Shown: positions 36,704 through 48,580 of the stretch, one piece after another
Position numbering within the stretch: the stretch's first letter is position 1
Layout of the letters: the number at the start of each line of letters is the position of its first letter
Origin: Lineus longissimus
Taxonomy: Eukaryota; Nemertea; Pilidiophora; Heteronemertea; Lineidae
DNA: 64,000 nucleotides
Reading direction: 5' to 3'
NCBI RefSeq assembly: GCF_910592395.1
Contig: NC_088316.1
Span: 3,596,001 to 3,660,000 of the forward strand
The notes under the pieces: model-generated
The model's database searches: none
What the model was told of the DNA's origin: nothing
The model's input: only the letters and a program-made list of their open reading frames with translations
Program-made: the position numbers and the translations under genes

Positions 36704-37706
36704 GAAAGTTCCCTATCATACATGTGGGGAAAGTTCCCTATCACACATGTGGGGAAAGTTCCCTATCACACATGTGGGGAAAGTTCCCTATCATACATGT
36801 GGGGAAAGTTCCCTATCACACATGTGGGGAAAGTTCCCTATCATACATGTGGGGAAAGTTCCCTATCATACATGTGGGGAAAGTTCCCTATCACACATGC
36901 GGGGAAAGTTCCCTATCACACATGCAGGGAAAGTTCCCTATCATACATGTGGGGAAAGTTCCCTATCATACATGTGGGGAAAGTTCCCTATCATACATGT
37001 GGGGAAAGTTCCCTATCACACATGCGGGGAAAGTTCCCTATCACACATGCAGGGAAAGTTCCCTATCATACATGTGGAGAAAGTTCCCTATCATACATGT
37101 GGGGAAAGTTCCCTATCATACATGTGGGGAAAGTTCCCTATCATACATGTGGAGAAAGTTCCCTATCATACATGTGGGGAAAGTTCCCTATCATACATGA
37201 AGGGAAAGTTCCCTATCATACATGTGGGGAAAGTTCCCTATCATACATGTGGGGAAAGTTCCCTATCATACATGTGGAGAAAGTTCCCTATCATACATGT
37301 GGGGAAAGTTCCCTATCATACATGAAGGGAAAGTTCCCTATCATACATGTGGGGAAAGTTCCCTATCACACATGTGGGGAAAGTTCCCTATCACACATGT
37401 GGGGAAAGTTCCCTATCACGCATGTGGAGAAAGTTCTCTATCATACATGTGGGGAAAGTTCCCTATCACACATGCGGGGAAAGTTCCCTATCACACATGT
37501 GGGGAAAGTTCCCTATCACACATGTGGGGAAAGTTCCCTATCACGCATGTGGAGAAAGTTCCCTATCATACATGTGGGGAAAGTTCCCTATCACACATGC
37601 GGGGAAAGTTCCCTATCACACATGTGGGGAAAGTTCCCTATCACACATGTGGGGAAAGTTCCCTATCACACATGTGGGGAAAGTTCCCTATCACACATGT
37701 AGGGAG
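36704..37706. repeat. Minisatellite, 25-bp unit, about 40 copies
   Basis: Unit CATGTGGGGAAAGTTCCCTA plus TCAYA, tandemly repeated without spacers. Variant units (catgcgggg, catgcaggg, catgtggaga, catgaaggg) recur every 125 bp, showing a five-unit higher-order repeat. Because 25 is not a multiple of 3 and no frame contains a stop, all three plus frames stay open through the array and each cycles through the same 25-residue peptide period. There is no coding support. It lies between the PCM1 5' region and FAXDC2. Confidence 0.97.
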
Positions 37707-37791
37707 AGCATATACAAAGTAGACACTGGAGTACAAAACATAGGAGTATTAATGTAAACCAAAGAAGAGAATGACCAGGTCAATCTCATTC

Positions 37792-38010
37792 AAAGAGATC
37801 CGGTCGTGGCACAAGTCTTTATTCAGACTAGCTGAACATGGTAAAATAACTAAATTGGTGATTGCTTCTTATGCACCTCATTGGCAACATAATCAACTAC
37901 CTGAGGGGAAATCGAAACAGCTAACATTTATCAATGCAAGGTTATTCCCGCCTTTGGTTTTAACCAGGCCGTTCAAAACTCCCCATTTTTATAAGCATTT
38001 TGCTAATGAA
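37792..38010. mobile_element. TTAA-flanked dispersed repeat, copy 1
   Basis: Shares ggcacaagtctttatt, ccgttcaaaactccccattt and aagc.ttttgct with the copy at 43121. The left end is intact and the right end is degraded. It lies just after the 25-bp minisatellite. Confidence 0.75.
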
Positions 38011-38396
38011 TGTACAACTGGTATTAAGGTAAAGTGATACAATTTAGATCTGGTACAATTATAGTCTTCGCGTGCATTGATGTGCAATAACAGCTCTTTT
38101 CAACACTGCAGGCCAGGGGCTGTTCAGTCAAGCAATCACTTATGAAATAGTTCCAATGATTGCACCAACTGTTCACTTTGAATCAAATATGCCTCATGAG
38201 TCATACAGGTCACAAGAAAATTTCTTTCTGGTACTAAGAAAACGGTGCTGTGTTATAGCCCAGCCAATCAGATAATGTCTACTGTGCCTAATCCTCAGCA
38301 GCGTCTGCCTAGAGCACAGGCACTAGGATTCGTCATATCGTCAAGGGTAAAAGACAACACCTTTTAAACAGCTGTCAGCCTACATGTAAACAAGTA

Positions 38397-38592
38397 CAGT
38401 AGAACCTCTCTATTGAGGACACCCTCGGGACTGACAAGTACTGTCCTTAATAGAGAGGTGTCCTGATTAGAGAGGTCAAATTGAATGGAAACCACCAGTT
38501 TGGGTCCAAACCTAGTGTCCTTAATTGAGAGGTTGTCCTTAATTGAGAGGTTGTCCTTAATAGAGAGGTGTCCGCTAAGGGAGGTTCCACTG
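38397..38592 (-). mobile_element. Tigger-like MITE copy
   Basis: Inverted orientation, TA flanked; carries a doubled ttaattgagaggttgtcc block near its right end. Confidence 0.92.
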
Positions 38593-38815
38593 TACTTTGT
38601 CAGTCCCAAATAAGAAATGACTGTACTTTTATGAGATTCTTGTGTTGTACGATGGCTAGCTTGGCCAATAACTGCAGATACAGTCGATTTCAAAATCCAA
38701 AAATGAAGGAACAGTATTATCAACCGTAATGGTATCAACCTCCAGGGAAAAAAGGGTCAACAAAAATCAAAAAGGGAAACCAAAATCCCATCCCTAGCTG
38801 GTACCTTACAATATA

Positions 38816-38993
38816 CAGTAGAACCTCTCTATTAAGGACACCCTCGGGACTGACAAGTGCTGTCCTTAATAGAGAGGTGTCCTGATTAGAGAGGTCAAAT
38901 TGAATGGAAACACCCAATTTGGGACCAAAACCAGTGTCCTTTATAGAGAGGATGTCCTTAACAGAGAGGTGTCTGCTAAGGGAGGTTCTACTG
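38816..38993 (-). mobile_element. Tigger-like MITE copy inside a tandem duplication (copy A)
   Basis: Inverted orientation, TA flanked. Near-identical to the element at 39184-39361 because both lie within a 367-bp duplication. Confidence 0.93.
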
Positions 38994-39183
38994 TAGTTTG
39001 ATATCACAGAAATTGGTTGTGTGCCTTTTCCAGAGGGTCATTTGCTTACACAATACAGTAAAACCAAAAATGAAGGAACAGTATTATCAACCGTAATGGT
39101 TTTCAACCTCCAGGGAAAAAAGGGTCAACAAAAATCAAAAAGGGGAACCAGGATCCCATCCCTAGCTGGTACCTTACAATATA

Positions 39184-39361
39184 CAGTAGAACCTCTCTAT
39201 TAAGGACACCCTCGGGACTGACAAGTGCTGTCCTTAATAGAGAGGTGTCCTGATTAGAGAGGTCAAATTGAATGGAAACACCCAATTTGGGACCAAAACC
39301 AGTGTCCTTTATAGAGAGGATGTCCTTAACAGAGAGGTGTCTGCTAAGGGAGGTTCTACTG
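39184..39361 (-). mobile_element. Tigger-like MITE copy inside a tandem duplication (copy B)
   Basis: Duplicate of the element at 38816-38993, carried along with its flanks. Confidence 0.93.
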
Positions 39362-39423
39362 TAGTTTGATATCACAGAAATTGGTTGTGTGCCTTTTCCA
39401 GAGGGTCATTTGCTTACACAATA

Positions 39424-39624
39424 CAGTAAAACCGCTCTAATAAGGACACCCCAGGGACTGATAACAAGTGTTGTCCAAACAACAAGTGTTGTCCTTAATA
39501 GAGAGGTGTCCTGATTAGAGGGGCCCAATTGAATGGAAGCAGTCAACTTGGGACAAAACCTAGTGTCCTTTATAGAGAGGGTGTCCTTGATAAAGAGGGA
39601 GGTCCACTTAGGGAGGTTCCACCG
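39424..39624 (-). mobile_element. Tigger-like MITE copy next to the duplication
   Basis: Starts cagtaaaaccgctctaataa, ends gggaggttccaccg. Its first 10 bp are also present at the end of duplication copy A (39057-39066), marking the duplication breakpoint. Confidence 0.88.
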
Positions 39625-39887
39625 TATAAGGAGTCTTTATTTTGATATCGACAATATCTGAATACATTTAAGCAAGCCTTAAATTATTAAGCTGTAACAT
39701 GCAAAACACTTCTTTGAAATTCCAACTCGACAAAAAAAGCTAAACATCATTAGTATAACAATCCCTCTAATTCACATTAACATTAACATATATTATCTAT
39801 GGAACCAACTGAACCTCTGAATATAACATGTTTGTGGTATATTATGGTGATTTAAATATTCCTCTGTTAGACACATAGGGCCAAATT

Positions 39888-40043
39888 CATCAAGGGCGTT
39901 AAGCTTAAAACAGCGTTTAACTACTGAATAGACATATTCTGGTCCTTCATGTAAATCTTCACAGAATATGAATAGGCCCTGAAACTGATTAGAGAGAAGT
40001 TGCACACGTCTAACCCTTAAACGCCCTTTATGAATTTGGCCAT
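39888..40043. mobile_element. Short MITE with GGCCAAATTCAT ends
   Basis: Left ggccaaattcatcaagggcg and right cgccctttatgaatttggcc are inverted over about 25 bp; length 156 bp. About 1 kb downstream of the FAXDC2 stop. Confidence 0.85.
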
Positions 40044-41000
40044 TAAAGTTTCCGCAGACAAGAAATTCTGTAAGTGACGACAGGAGTCCAAGCAATGCAA
40101 TTACGCAATTCTGTCAATCCAGAAATATTTACGTGCCCTTTATTGTCAGTTTTCAGGTTTAGATGATCTTTGAGCAGGGAAGTATAGAAAAAGTATACTA
40201 TATGAGAACTATTAGTATCATGATTATCATCATGAATCCACAATTATGTGGCCACGATAATAAAAAGTTACTGAAGTTATGTCACAGGTTTTTCAAAATG
40301 CTAAATTTCGTGTTACAGGGTTTTCAAAACACATAATTTTGCAAAAAACGCAAATTCAAATGGCTGCAAATATTTCTGAGTAAACAGTAATCTGACCTGG
40401 ATAGTATACATTCAGGATAGGGGCACATTTGAATGACACTAGACTATAAAGCGGCCAAGCCAATTATTTTATCCGTTTAGCGGGCCCTCCCTCATTGATT
40501 TTGCCATTTTGGGAATAAAAATAAAATTGAGTTTTAAGACATTTTTATTTTTAAAATACATGTTCATGCCTAATAATGCTGCAGGCATAATGGCACCCAT
40601 AAAAAAATTGACCAAAAAAGCAATCAGATTATTTTTAGAAGCAAATTCTAAAACGGGCAGCATGAATGAGATTGAGATACAGTGTCCTTTAGAAAAAAAT
40701 ACATCGATTTTTTTCAAGTTTTAATTTCATTCTTCCCCTGATGACAGTTTGACTAAAAATGTGAAATGATTTTATACAGGGGAAATACCTTGGATTATCT
40801 AACTACTGGGAGAAAAATTATCCATTATTCATCACCTATCAAAAAGAGTCTTTCTATTATCAACGATGTTTTACGGCCAAGTTTTATTTTCATTTTTATT
40901 CCTCAACCTACAAACCATTTTCGGCAAATCTGTCCGCTATTCAGAGAAAATAATCGGTGTAGCCTTATGCAGTAGCGCGTCAACAGATTATTCCAACAGC

Positions 41001-44000
41001 CTACTCGCTCAGTTCCTTCTTGCCCTTCTGGCCCTTTTTATTGTCGGGAAATTGCTGACTCATCGGCGTCAATCCCAGAAGGAGGCTGTGACGTTCGTAC
41101 TGCTTCGACGCACGGAACTGCAAATCGGTACCATGGAAACGATCCAAAATGCCTAAAACACCAAAGTTGTTTGTGAATCTGAAATAGACAGTATAGTATT
41201 CTCATCAGTATTATGATATTCTCATCAGGGTGATAATCTCTTCATTCTAATCATTATCATGATGTTCTCATCCGTATCATGATATTCTCATCAGTAATAT
41301 AATATTCTCATCAGTAATATAATATTCTCATCAGTAATATAATATTCTCATCAGTACTATATTATTCTTATCAGTATTATAATATTCTCATCAGGGTGAA
41401 AAACCTCTTCATCAGTATTATGATATTCTCATCAGGGTGATTATCTCTTCATTCTAATCATTATCATGATGTTCTCATCCGTATCATGATATTCTCATCA
41501 GTAATATAATATTTTCATCAGTAATATAATATTCTCATCAGTAATATAATATTCTCATCAGTAATATAATATTCTCATCAGTAATATAATATTCTCATCA
41601 GTAATATAATATTCTCATCAGTAATATAATATTCTCATCAGTAATATAATATTATCATCAGTAATATAATATTATCATCAGTAATATGATATTATCATCA
41701 GTAATATAATATTCTCATCAGTACTATAATATTTTCATCAGTAATATAATATTCTCATCAGTAATGTAATATTCTCATCAGTAATATAATATTCTCATCA
41801 GTAATGCATGTATAATATTCTCATCAGTACTATAATATTCTCATCAGTATTATGATATTCTCATCAGGGTGAAAAACCTCTTCATCAGTATTATGATATT
41901 CTAATCAGTATTATGATGTTCTCATCCACTTTTTGGCTTATGAGACACTCTTAACTTCCAAACTCCTATCTCTAATGCCTGGCGAGAAGGCAGTTTGTAC
42001 CCTATATTTAACTAGCTGGCGGCTAACCAACCGGCCGCATCGGAAAGAGGTTATCAGCGGGCCTTGAACCTTCGACCTTCTGTTCACGAGGCTGACACCT
42101 TAACCACTAGGCCATCGAGATCGGTAGATGTAGCTTACTTGAGATGATGAAAATCGTGTGCCTCTGGTGACGGGAGCAGCGGGAAGTGGTACCCGGAATG
42201 AGCGACAGTCGTGGAGAGTAGCGCCACGGAGAACCAGAGCCAAGCCGTCCCGATGTGCGAACCGAGGAGGAACGGTCCGAGCATTGGTGGGAAGAGATTG
42301 CTGAGGACGTGTTCGATCGGATGAGCGTAGATCGAGATGAAGCCAATCGGCGCGGTCCACTCGTGGTGAATTTTGTGAATGTGTTTGTAAAGTCGTGGGT
42401 GGTGGAGCATTCTGGAAGAAAAGAGAATAAAGAATTACAGTGGAACCTCTCATAGCGGACACCTCTCTACCAAGGACGCCCTCTCTATTAAGGACACTGC
42501 ATCTGGTCCCAAATTAGTCATTTCCATTCAAATCGACCTCTGTTATCAGGACATCTCTCAATTAAAGACAGCACATACCAGGGTGTCCTTTTAGAGAGGT
42601 TCTACTGTAGTTATAATCAGTTTCATGTATTATCCATAGATTGGTGAAAACAGAAGAATCAGATCAAATACACTGTTACAGAAATTCCATATATGTCACG
42701 TCGTAAGCTGGTGTAACATGTTCATGTCCTGAAGGTTTATTGGGTAAGATACACGATGAATGATATGATTTGAAGCAGGCGTGTGCATGAGTTACGTCAC
42801 ACTAGCCCATTGACGTTACAATACACATATGGCTGACGGACACCAGCTGGTGTTCACACTCACCTGTGACTGTAATAGAAAGTAAACTCCTCGACCACGC
42901 TGCAGAAGCCTATCTCAAAAAGCACCCATTGGAACGTTGGGAGGTCGTCGCCCCGGTACGGAACGCCGCGCCACTCGTATGCCTTGTACATGAAGACGAT
43001 GAATGGCGTGCTGACCACAATGATGTTGAATAAAATTTGAATGACAGCACGCCGGAATTTCTTACGATCCATCTGAAAATAAGTGGACATCATTAGTTAA
43101 AGATATCAGTATTTGTATTATTAAAGAGATCCAGTCATGGCACAAGTCTTTATTTAGACTAACAGAACGTGGTAAAAATGACTAAATTGGCCGACTTCTT
43201 ATGCAACTCATTGGCTACCTAATCACCTACCTATGGAGAACTCGAAACTGTTAACATATCAATGGAATCTTATTCCCACCTTAGGTTTTAACCGGGCCGT
43301 TCAAAACTCCCCATTTTTATAAGCGTTTTGCTATAGGTTTCCTTTAACTACATGCTGTAAACTGGGTTACGTTGTGTTCATCTGTGACCGTGGTAAACAC
43401 AACAAAATTTCTTCACATATGGGAAATGGGTTCGTCACCGGGCCTGCTACTGGGTTCGTCAACGGGCCCGCTATCCATGGTACTAAATTGGTGTGGCCTT
43501 ACCGGAACATTCTGGTCCTCTTGTACTTTATACCTCAACAGAAAGGCGGGTTTTCCCGTCAGGTCGAGAAATACGAGAAACGAGTTGCCCAAGACGAATA
43601 CGCCATTGGTAACGATCAAAGTACCTGAAAAAAAAGGGCCAAAAACGTAAAAAACTTTTCATTGTATAACCCTTTCACTGCCAATTGCGACTGGTGGAAC
43701 AAAGTTGTGTCAAGCTGTGTCACAGTGCGCCAACTGCAAGTGCAGCCCCTGACATTTTTGGAAAATGACCGAACTTCCATTGTTGGCTTATATAAAACGG
43801 CCAATTGTATTAGATGGCGTGGTGGAGCATAACCAAACTGATCCATACAAGTGTAGTTCTAATAGTATACACATATTTTTTTCAATATCTGGGAAAAAAT
43901 TCAGTCTGAAGACACAAAAAAAACTATTCTTTGATGATTAGCATGTCTTGCTGTTGTTGGGATATTCTCGATTCACGATTTTATGTCATTTCTCAAATTT

Positions 44001-46571
44001 GACACCAATTTAACAAAACAGATTCCATGCACTACTCCAGCAATTTTCTATGATTTTTTCATTGTAGAGCGCATGAAATATCAAAAATGAAAAATTGGGC
44101 CAGCACAGCACGACTCATGAATTGGGCCAGTGAACGGATTAATTACATACTCATGAACTGTATTTACTCCCTTCCGACTATGAACACCGTGCCACTTCAG
44201 TTGGCCGCTACCGGGTAATTTGAGTGATCGGCCCAGTGATTCCTTTTCCGGCCAGGGAGCAGTGTCAGTACTGTCACAAGCATCGCATATTTCTCTCCAC
44301 AAGGCCAGGAGCCCTGGTTGCATCTCATTCATTGACTCAAAGTGACAAACCCAAGGTCACGCACAATGAGTCTGTGTCACGGTCAAGTCCTGAATACACG
44401 AGTAATACATACCAAGAATGAAAAGCGCTGCATTGTTTTCGAGAAACCAGTTGATGTAGAGTGATTCCCAGTGTCTTACCCAGAAATCAGCCGACGCACC
44501 CCAGAATCTCTGCATGTGCCTGAAAAGACGTAACATCAGAAAGCCTGTTCATTCACGAGAAATCTACCATGTTTAAAATCAACTGCTACTGCTGAATCGG
44601 TTGCCTTGTTTGTTGGGTGGCAGATTGTGAATAGATAGTTTATGATCCTTGAGGAAGACATTCTGCCCCCAGGGATGTTTAAGGTTGACATTTCCAGCTG
44701 GCCTCGGCCTGTAAACTTTCTCGATTTTTTATCAGTCTAAGAATAGAAATTTTGCATGAGAAAACTCTCAGAGCAAATAAAGAAGGAATTTGAAATGAAT
44801 ATAGCAAGTCTACACCAGATTAAAATTGTTTTTTTTCAAGTAAGATAGTGACCTATGCCCAAGTAGTGACCATTGCCATAGCAACCTCCTAGACCCAAAG
44901 AGATGTGGTTATTCAGAATACCAAAACACTGTAGTACAGAGTGTCACTGTTTACAGTGCATGAAGCACTGTGCCACGTTATGGTGGCAGCGGAGGCAATC
45001 AAAGCCACTTTTGGCAGATGCAAAATAGCGAAGCAGTCAAAATCACATTTCAGTGTGGTGTTTTGAAATACAGTGGAACCTCCCTCAGTGGACACCTCAC
45101 TATAAAGGACAACCTCTCTATAAAGGACACTAGTTTTCGTCCCAAATTGGTTCTTTCCATTCAATTTGACCTCTCTAATCAGGACATCTCTCTATCAAGG
45201 ACAGCTCTTGTCAGTCCCGAGAGTGGCCTTTATAGGTTCTACTGTAGAAATCAATGATGCTTCACTGTCGGTATCGGTCATCTCACCAACCACTTCACAT
45301 GTTGAGCTGACATTTCACCCAAAATCATGTCTTCAACCTCGATTTTGGCCTAAATTTAGCTCCACCTATGCAGTGTTTGGTGAAATGAAACTTCCAGTTT
45401 GGGCTCAGTTCAGTCTCAATTCTTTAAACCGAAGACCAGCACAGCAGCTAAGGCAAGTATGCCAAAAAGGATGGCAGAGCAACAAAAAAAACCAAAATAA
45501 TCTGAAATAATGCTGCTTTTCTTGAGCTCTGTGACACGTTTTCAACTTTGAACAAGGCTACTAACCGAACAGCACGAATGCCATAAGTGTGTTTAACTTG
45601 AAGGTAACTGAAAAAAATCATGAATAAAAAAGGTTTTTCCAGCCAGTTAAAAAAGCAATGCTCTTCCTTTGATGAAAATTTTTCAAGCCTAGATGAATTA
45701 TTGAGGCCTGTTAAAAAAGTGTTATTTGAATATTGCAAGCTCTACATGAACATGAATATTATTGCCCTAATTGTTATATTTCCTATTTTCTAAATTCTAC
45801 ATATCTATGGAGTTGGTCAGCTTGTTGCCTGATGTCAAGTAATTCCAAGTAATTTGTCATTCTAAATCTAAGTAAAATACATTCCCAGTTGAATTCATTG
45901 CTTTGCAATTAAACTAAATTGACTTGACATTGAAATCAAGGATGCGGCAGTGCTCAGGGCAAAAAAATGAAAATCGTTCCAAGTGAAAATACTGTTCTTA
46001 GAATAGAAATACCCTTGAAACTGATATTAAAAATTCAAAGTTCTGATGAGAGCTGGAGACATAGATCTTTTCCTGTCTGCTGTCAAATTCTAACACTTTT
46101 CAAGAGAGAATGGAAATCCTCCAATATAGTAGAACCTCTCTATTAAGGACACCCTTCGGACTGACAAGTGCTGTCCTTAATAGAGAGGTGTCCTGATTAA
46201 TAGAGAAGTGAAACTGAATGGAAACAACCAATTTGGGAGTGGGACCGAACCTAGTGTCCTTAATAAAGAGGTTGGAGAGGTGTCCGCTAAGGGAGGTTCC
46301 ACTGTTATTGGAAATGTCACATCCACTCATGAATTACCTACCATATAACGGAGTTCCTGACAGCAGCAAAAACAATGAGAGCAGATCCAACAATCCATGC
46401 TGTTTTCTTCACTAGCTCCAACAGCTTGGTTGGCTTGTCTCCAACAACTGGCTGCCCCACCACTGGTGTCGCCACAGGAGATTCTTCAGAACTCCTCATC
46501 CTGCGAACCTTTGGGATGAAAAAGATTGCAAATATAAAGGACGTTACTAAAAAACAAGTCAATTCCACCAT
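41001..46571 (-). CDS. FAXDC2: Fatty acid hydroxylase domain-containing protein 2 (FAXDC2), 6 coding exons
   Basis: ER-membrane member of the sterol desaturase/fatty acid hydroxylase superfamily, with di-iron chemistry on lipid substrates; vertebrate FAXDC2 is tied to C4-methyl sterol metabolism. Exons, read right to left: 46342-46571, 44413-44519, 43503-43624, 42864-43072, 42139-42411, 41001-41178. All are GT-AG and phase-consistent, 372 residues from the first ATG. The three histidine boxes are present: HRMLHH (222-227), HKIHH (235-239), HDFHH (308-312). NSVIWHMQRFWGASADFW, LTGKPAFLLRYKVQ, FYYSH and HHEWTAPIGFISIYAHPIEH match the vertebrate protein. Several hydrophobic segments precede the boxes. 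The start is uncertain: ATG at 46571 or at 46499 (MRSSEE, 348 residues), or a missed upstream exon. The lysine-rich C-terminus (NKKGQKGKKELSE) could be ER-retention-like; that is inference. Confidence 0.93.
41195..41928. repeat. AT-rich minisatellite, 20-bp unit, about 35 copies, FAXDC2 last intron
   Basis: Unit tattctcatcagtaatataa. A longer block (gggtgataatctcttcattc followed by tcatgatgttctcatccg) occurs at about 41227 and again at about 41428, giving a higher-order arrangement. The array ends 16 bp from the FAXDC2 exon 6 acceptor at 41179. On the gene strand every unit contains ACTGATGA. Confidence 0.95.
42000..42118 (-). mobile_element. tRNA-derived SINE head, FAXDC2 intron 5
   Basis: On the minus strand, tggcctagtggttaagg (42098-42114) fits a pol III A box and ggttcaaggcc (42060-42070) a B box, 28 bp apart as in tRNA genes. 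The body continues with tgataacctctttccgatgc. The sequence does not fold as an intact tRNA. It begins 20 bp past the exon 5 donor. Confidence 0.75.
42139..42411 (-). CDS. FAXDC2: FAXDC2 exon 5: catalytic histidine-cluster exon
   Basis: This exon encodes most of the conserved catalytic core, from the second half of HRMLHH through HKIHH and HDFHH. It enters in phase 2 (AG|A completing Arg) and leaves in phase 2 (AA|A completing Lys). A Tigger-like MITE ends 26 bp upstream of its acceptor and a tRNA-derived SINE starts about 20 bp beyond its donor. Confidence 0.95.
42438..42607 (+). mobile_element. Tigger-like MITE 26 bp upstream of FAXDC2 exon 5
   Basis: Starts cagtggaacctctcatagcg, ends gaggttctactg, TA flanked. 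In gene sense it ends 26 nt before the acceptor. Confidence 0.9.
43121..43347. mobile_element. TTAA-flanked dispersed repeat, copy 2 (FAXDC2 intron)
   Basis: Starts ttaaagagatccagtcatgg and ends ggtttcctttaa. It is homologous over about 220 bp to 37792-38010 (aaagagatccggtcgtggca to aagcattttgct) in the same orientation. Confidence 0.8.
45071..45244 (+). mobile_element. Tigger-like MITE copy, FAXDC2 intron 1
   Basis: Starts cagtggaacctccctcagtg, ends aggttctactg, TA flanked; standard interior. Confidence 0.9.
46137..46304 (-). mobile_element. Tigger-like MITE copy, FAXDC2 intron 1
   Basis: Inverted orientation, tagtagaacctctctattaa to gggaggttccactg, 38 bp beyond the donor of the first coding exon. 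Confidence 0.9.
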
Positions 46572-46642
46572 TCTTTATGTCTTCTTCACCAGTTGTAACA
46601 GCTCGATTGGTTGGCTTGTCCGTCACAACTTCTAAAGTCATC

Positions 46643-48580
46643 AATCAATCAAGAGAGCTTGCCGGACCGGGCCAGATGTTTAACCTCCTCCAGCTCTATA
46701 GACTTTCAAAGTACATGGTGCTTAGCTCAAGTAGGCTTTGAAGTGTTTTACATAACAACTGCACCTTCTGTTGACTTATTGATCAGGGCCATATTTAGTG
46801 CGGATGGGGGATGGGGCCGTTGCAGAGTTAAATGTGTTTTTCATGAAGGTGATCTCCCCCCCCCCCCACCCCGTGGATTAAAAAAAAGTCAAATATGACC
46901 CTCCATATTTATTCAAGCCAAGGTCTTATAATACTGATTCAAGCCAAGGTCTTGAACCAGATGACACTTGACAATGCACAATCATAGGCCATCCCCCCCC
47001 CCCACCCTGTCGTATTTACCTATTTCCCATTTGAGAGGTACATGTGAACTTTAATTGAAGTATTAGGGTATTGAATGGGCCAATAGGCAACCTGGACCAC
47101 ATTGGGTGCAAATTAATCAGAATTTAATTAGAGTCGAGCTCTCACAGAGTCTGACTGACTTGACTCTCACTTGAATGAAAACTTGACAATTATAGTGCAC
47201 TGTTCACGCTGTCATCAATGAAAGATTCCAGGTGTTACCAAATCTTTTACATGAAGCACACAAATCATGCGGTATGCCCTGCCAATTTTTTTGCGTGCAA
47301 TTTATAACACTAACAGCTGCATATATAGGCAGGCGCAGATCCAAGGGGGTTTGGGGTTCCAAACCCTGACTCCTCCCCACAGCAACACAAAATTTTCGAA
47401 ACATGTATCATCAAGATTGGCCTGATACCTAAATCAAAATTGTAGATATAAGAATTTTCTTATGGAAGATCCCATACTCCCGCAACCGCATACCAATGTC
47501 CAGATTCTTGACCCCTGAGAACATGTGTGACCTAAGCCTACCTGTAAGCAGCGCTTGTGAATAAATGAAAAAATCTGTTACAATTTCTTTGATTCGAGGC
47601 CAAGGCGCTGGTACTGTTTGACATTACAGGGCCTATGAATGACTTTGGAAGGATGCCAATTTGGCCAATGTACAAAGTTGATCATGATGTACAGCGTACA
47701 TCTACCAAACAGCAGGGTCCTATCAAATGACACTCACTGTCTCAAGTGGGAGTACTTTAGAACCGACTCAGTCAAGTGGGAGTCCTTTAGAACCGATCAA
47801 TCGAGTAGCCTTGCCCCATTGTCAGATTAATGTGTGGGCGTGCCTCAATTTCATTTCTGGCACGAATTGGGGGAGCGATATTTTTCATTTTGTAAGCTTT
47901 TTCTAACGAACGCAGCCTCAGGCTAATATAGGCTTAGGCCATCTGTCATTCTGTCTTCTTCTTCTACTACTCTACTTCATTTTAGGTTGTGGCAGTTTGA
48001 CTGTTTGCCCATGCATGGAGGGAAGGGTAAACGTGTTTTAAAAGTCGATGTAATGTCCAATTAACAATTAACGTGCGGTAAAGAGTTCGTAAAGACGTAA
48101 GTGGTGCTGGGGATATCATTGACGCTTCTTCTCGTAAACTATTCGCTCGTCTGACAAGTCCCGAGTGTGCGCCTTTTTGTTTAGGCCCTGCCGCCAGTGG
48201 ATGTGAAAAGGACCATCCATGCTGTCATCCGCTCTTAACTCAGTAGACAGTATAACTGAGTGTGGGAGCATCATCGCCACTCAGCATCGTTCAATAATGA
48301 AGGCAGTGCATGCATGTATTTTCATGTTTGTCAACGTGTGTGTGGTGGGATTTTTATGTATGCCTAGCCCTAATATTATAGTAAGCTGCCTAGGATCTTC
48401 TGTCTGCATTGTCACCGTTTGAAAGCTAAATATAGATAGATATAGCGAAGAAGCCACAGCCGAATAAGACAGAGGCCTTAGTTTTACCTTAACACTTCTT
48501 GAAATATGATTTGAGTATATTCGAGCAGAAATGGTTTCACAACAGTCATGTATGTTTCTAGGCAAGGGTTTGTTTTGATT
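46643..48580. other. FAXDC2 upstream region, no gene seen
   Basis: Contains poly-C tracts at 46857-46871 and 46994-47005, and a decayed 50-bp duplicate (46587-46640) of the first FAXDC2 exon segment encoding VVGDKPTKLLELVKK. A FAXDC2 5' untranslated exon is expected here or in the foldback, but I cannot place it. Confidence 0.5.

Larger units (their letters stand above)
38697..39430. repeat. Recent 367-bp tandem duplication
   Basis: 38697-39063 is repeated at 39064-39430 with only a handful of differences (ggtatcaacc/ggttttcaacc, aaagggaaacc/aaggggaacc, ccaaaatcc/ccaggatcc). Each unit contains one complete MITE. The breakpoint falls inside the terminal repeat (cagtaaaacc) of the MITE at 39424. 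Confidence 0.95.

Noticed and set aside
36704-37706. CRISPR-like regular array
   Set aside because: Units are contiguous with no unique spacers, and this is an animal genome.
36660-37757. Open frames of 136-326 codons with a repeating HTCGESSLSHMWGKFP-type peptide
   Set aside because: They are the three frames of the 25-bp minisatellite; length follows from the lack of stops in the unit, and there is no splice or start context.
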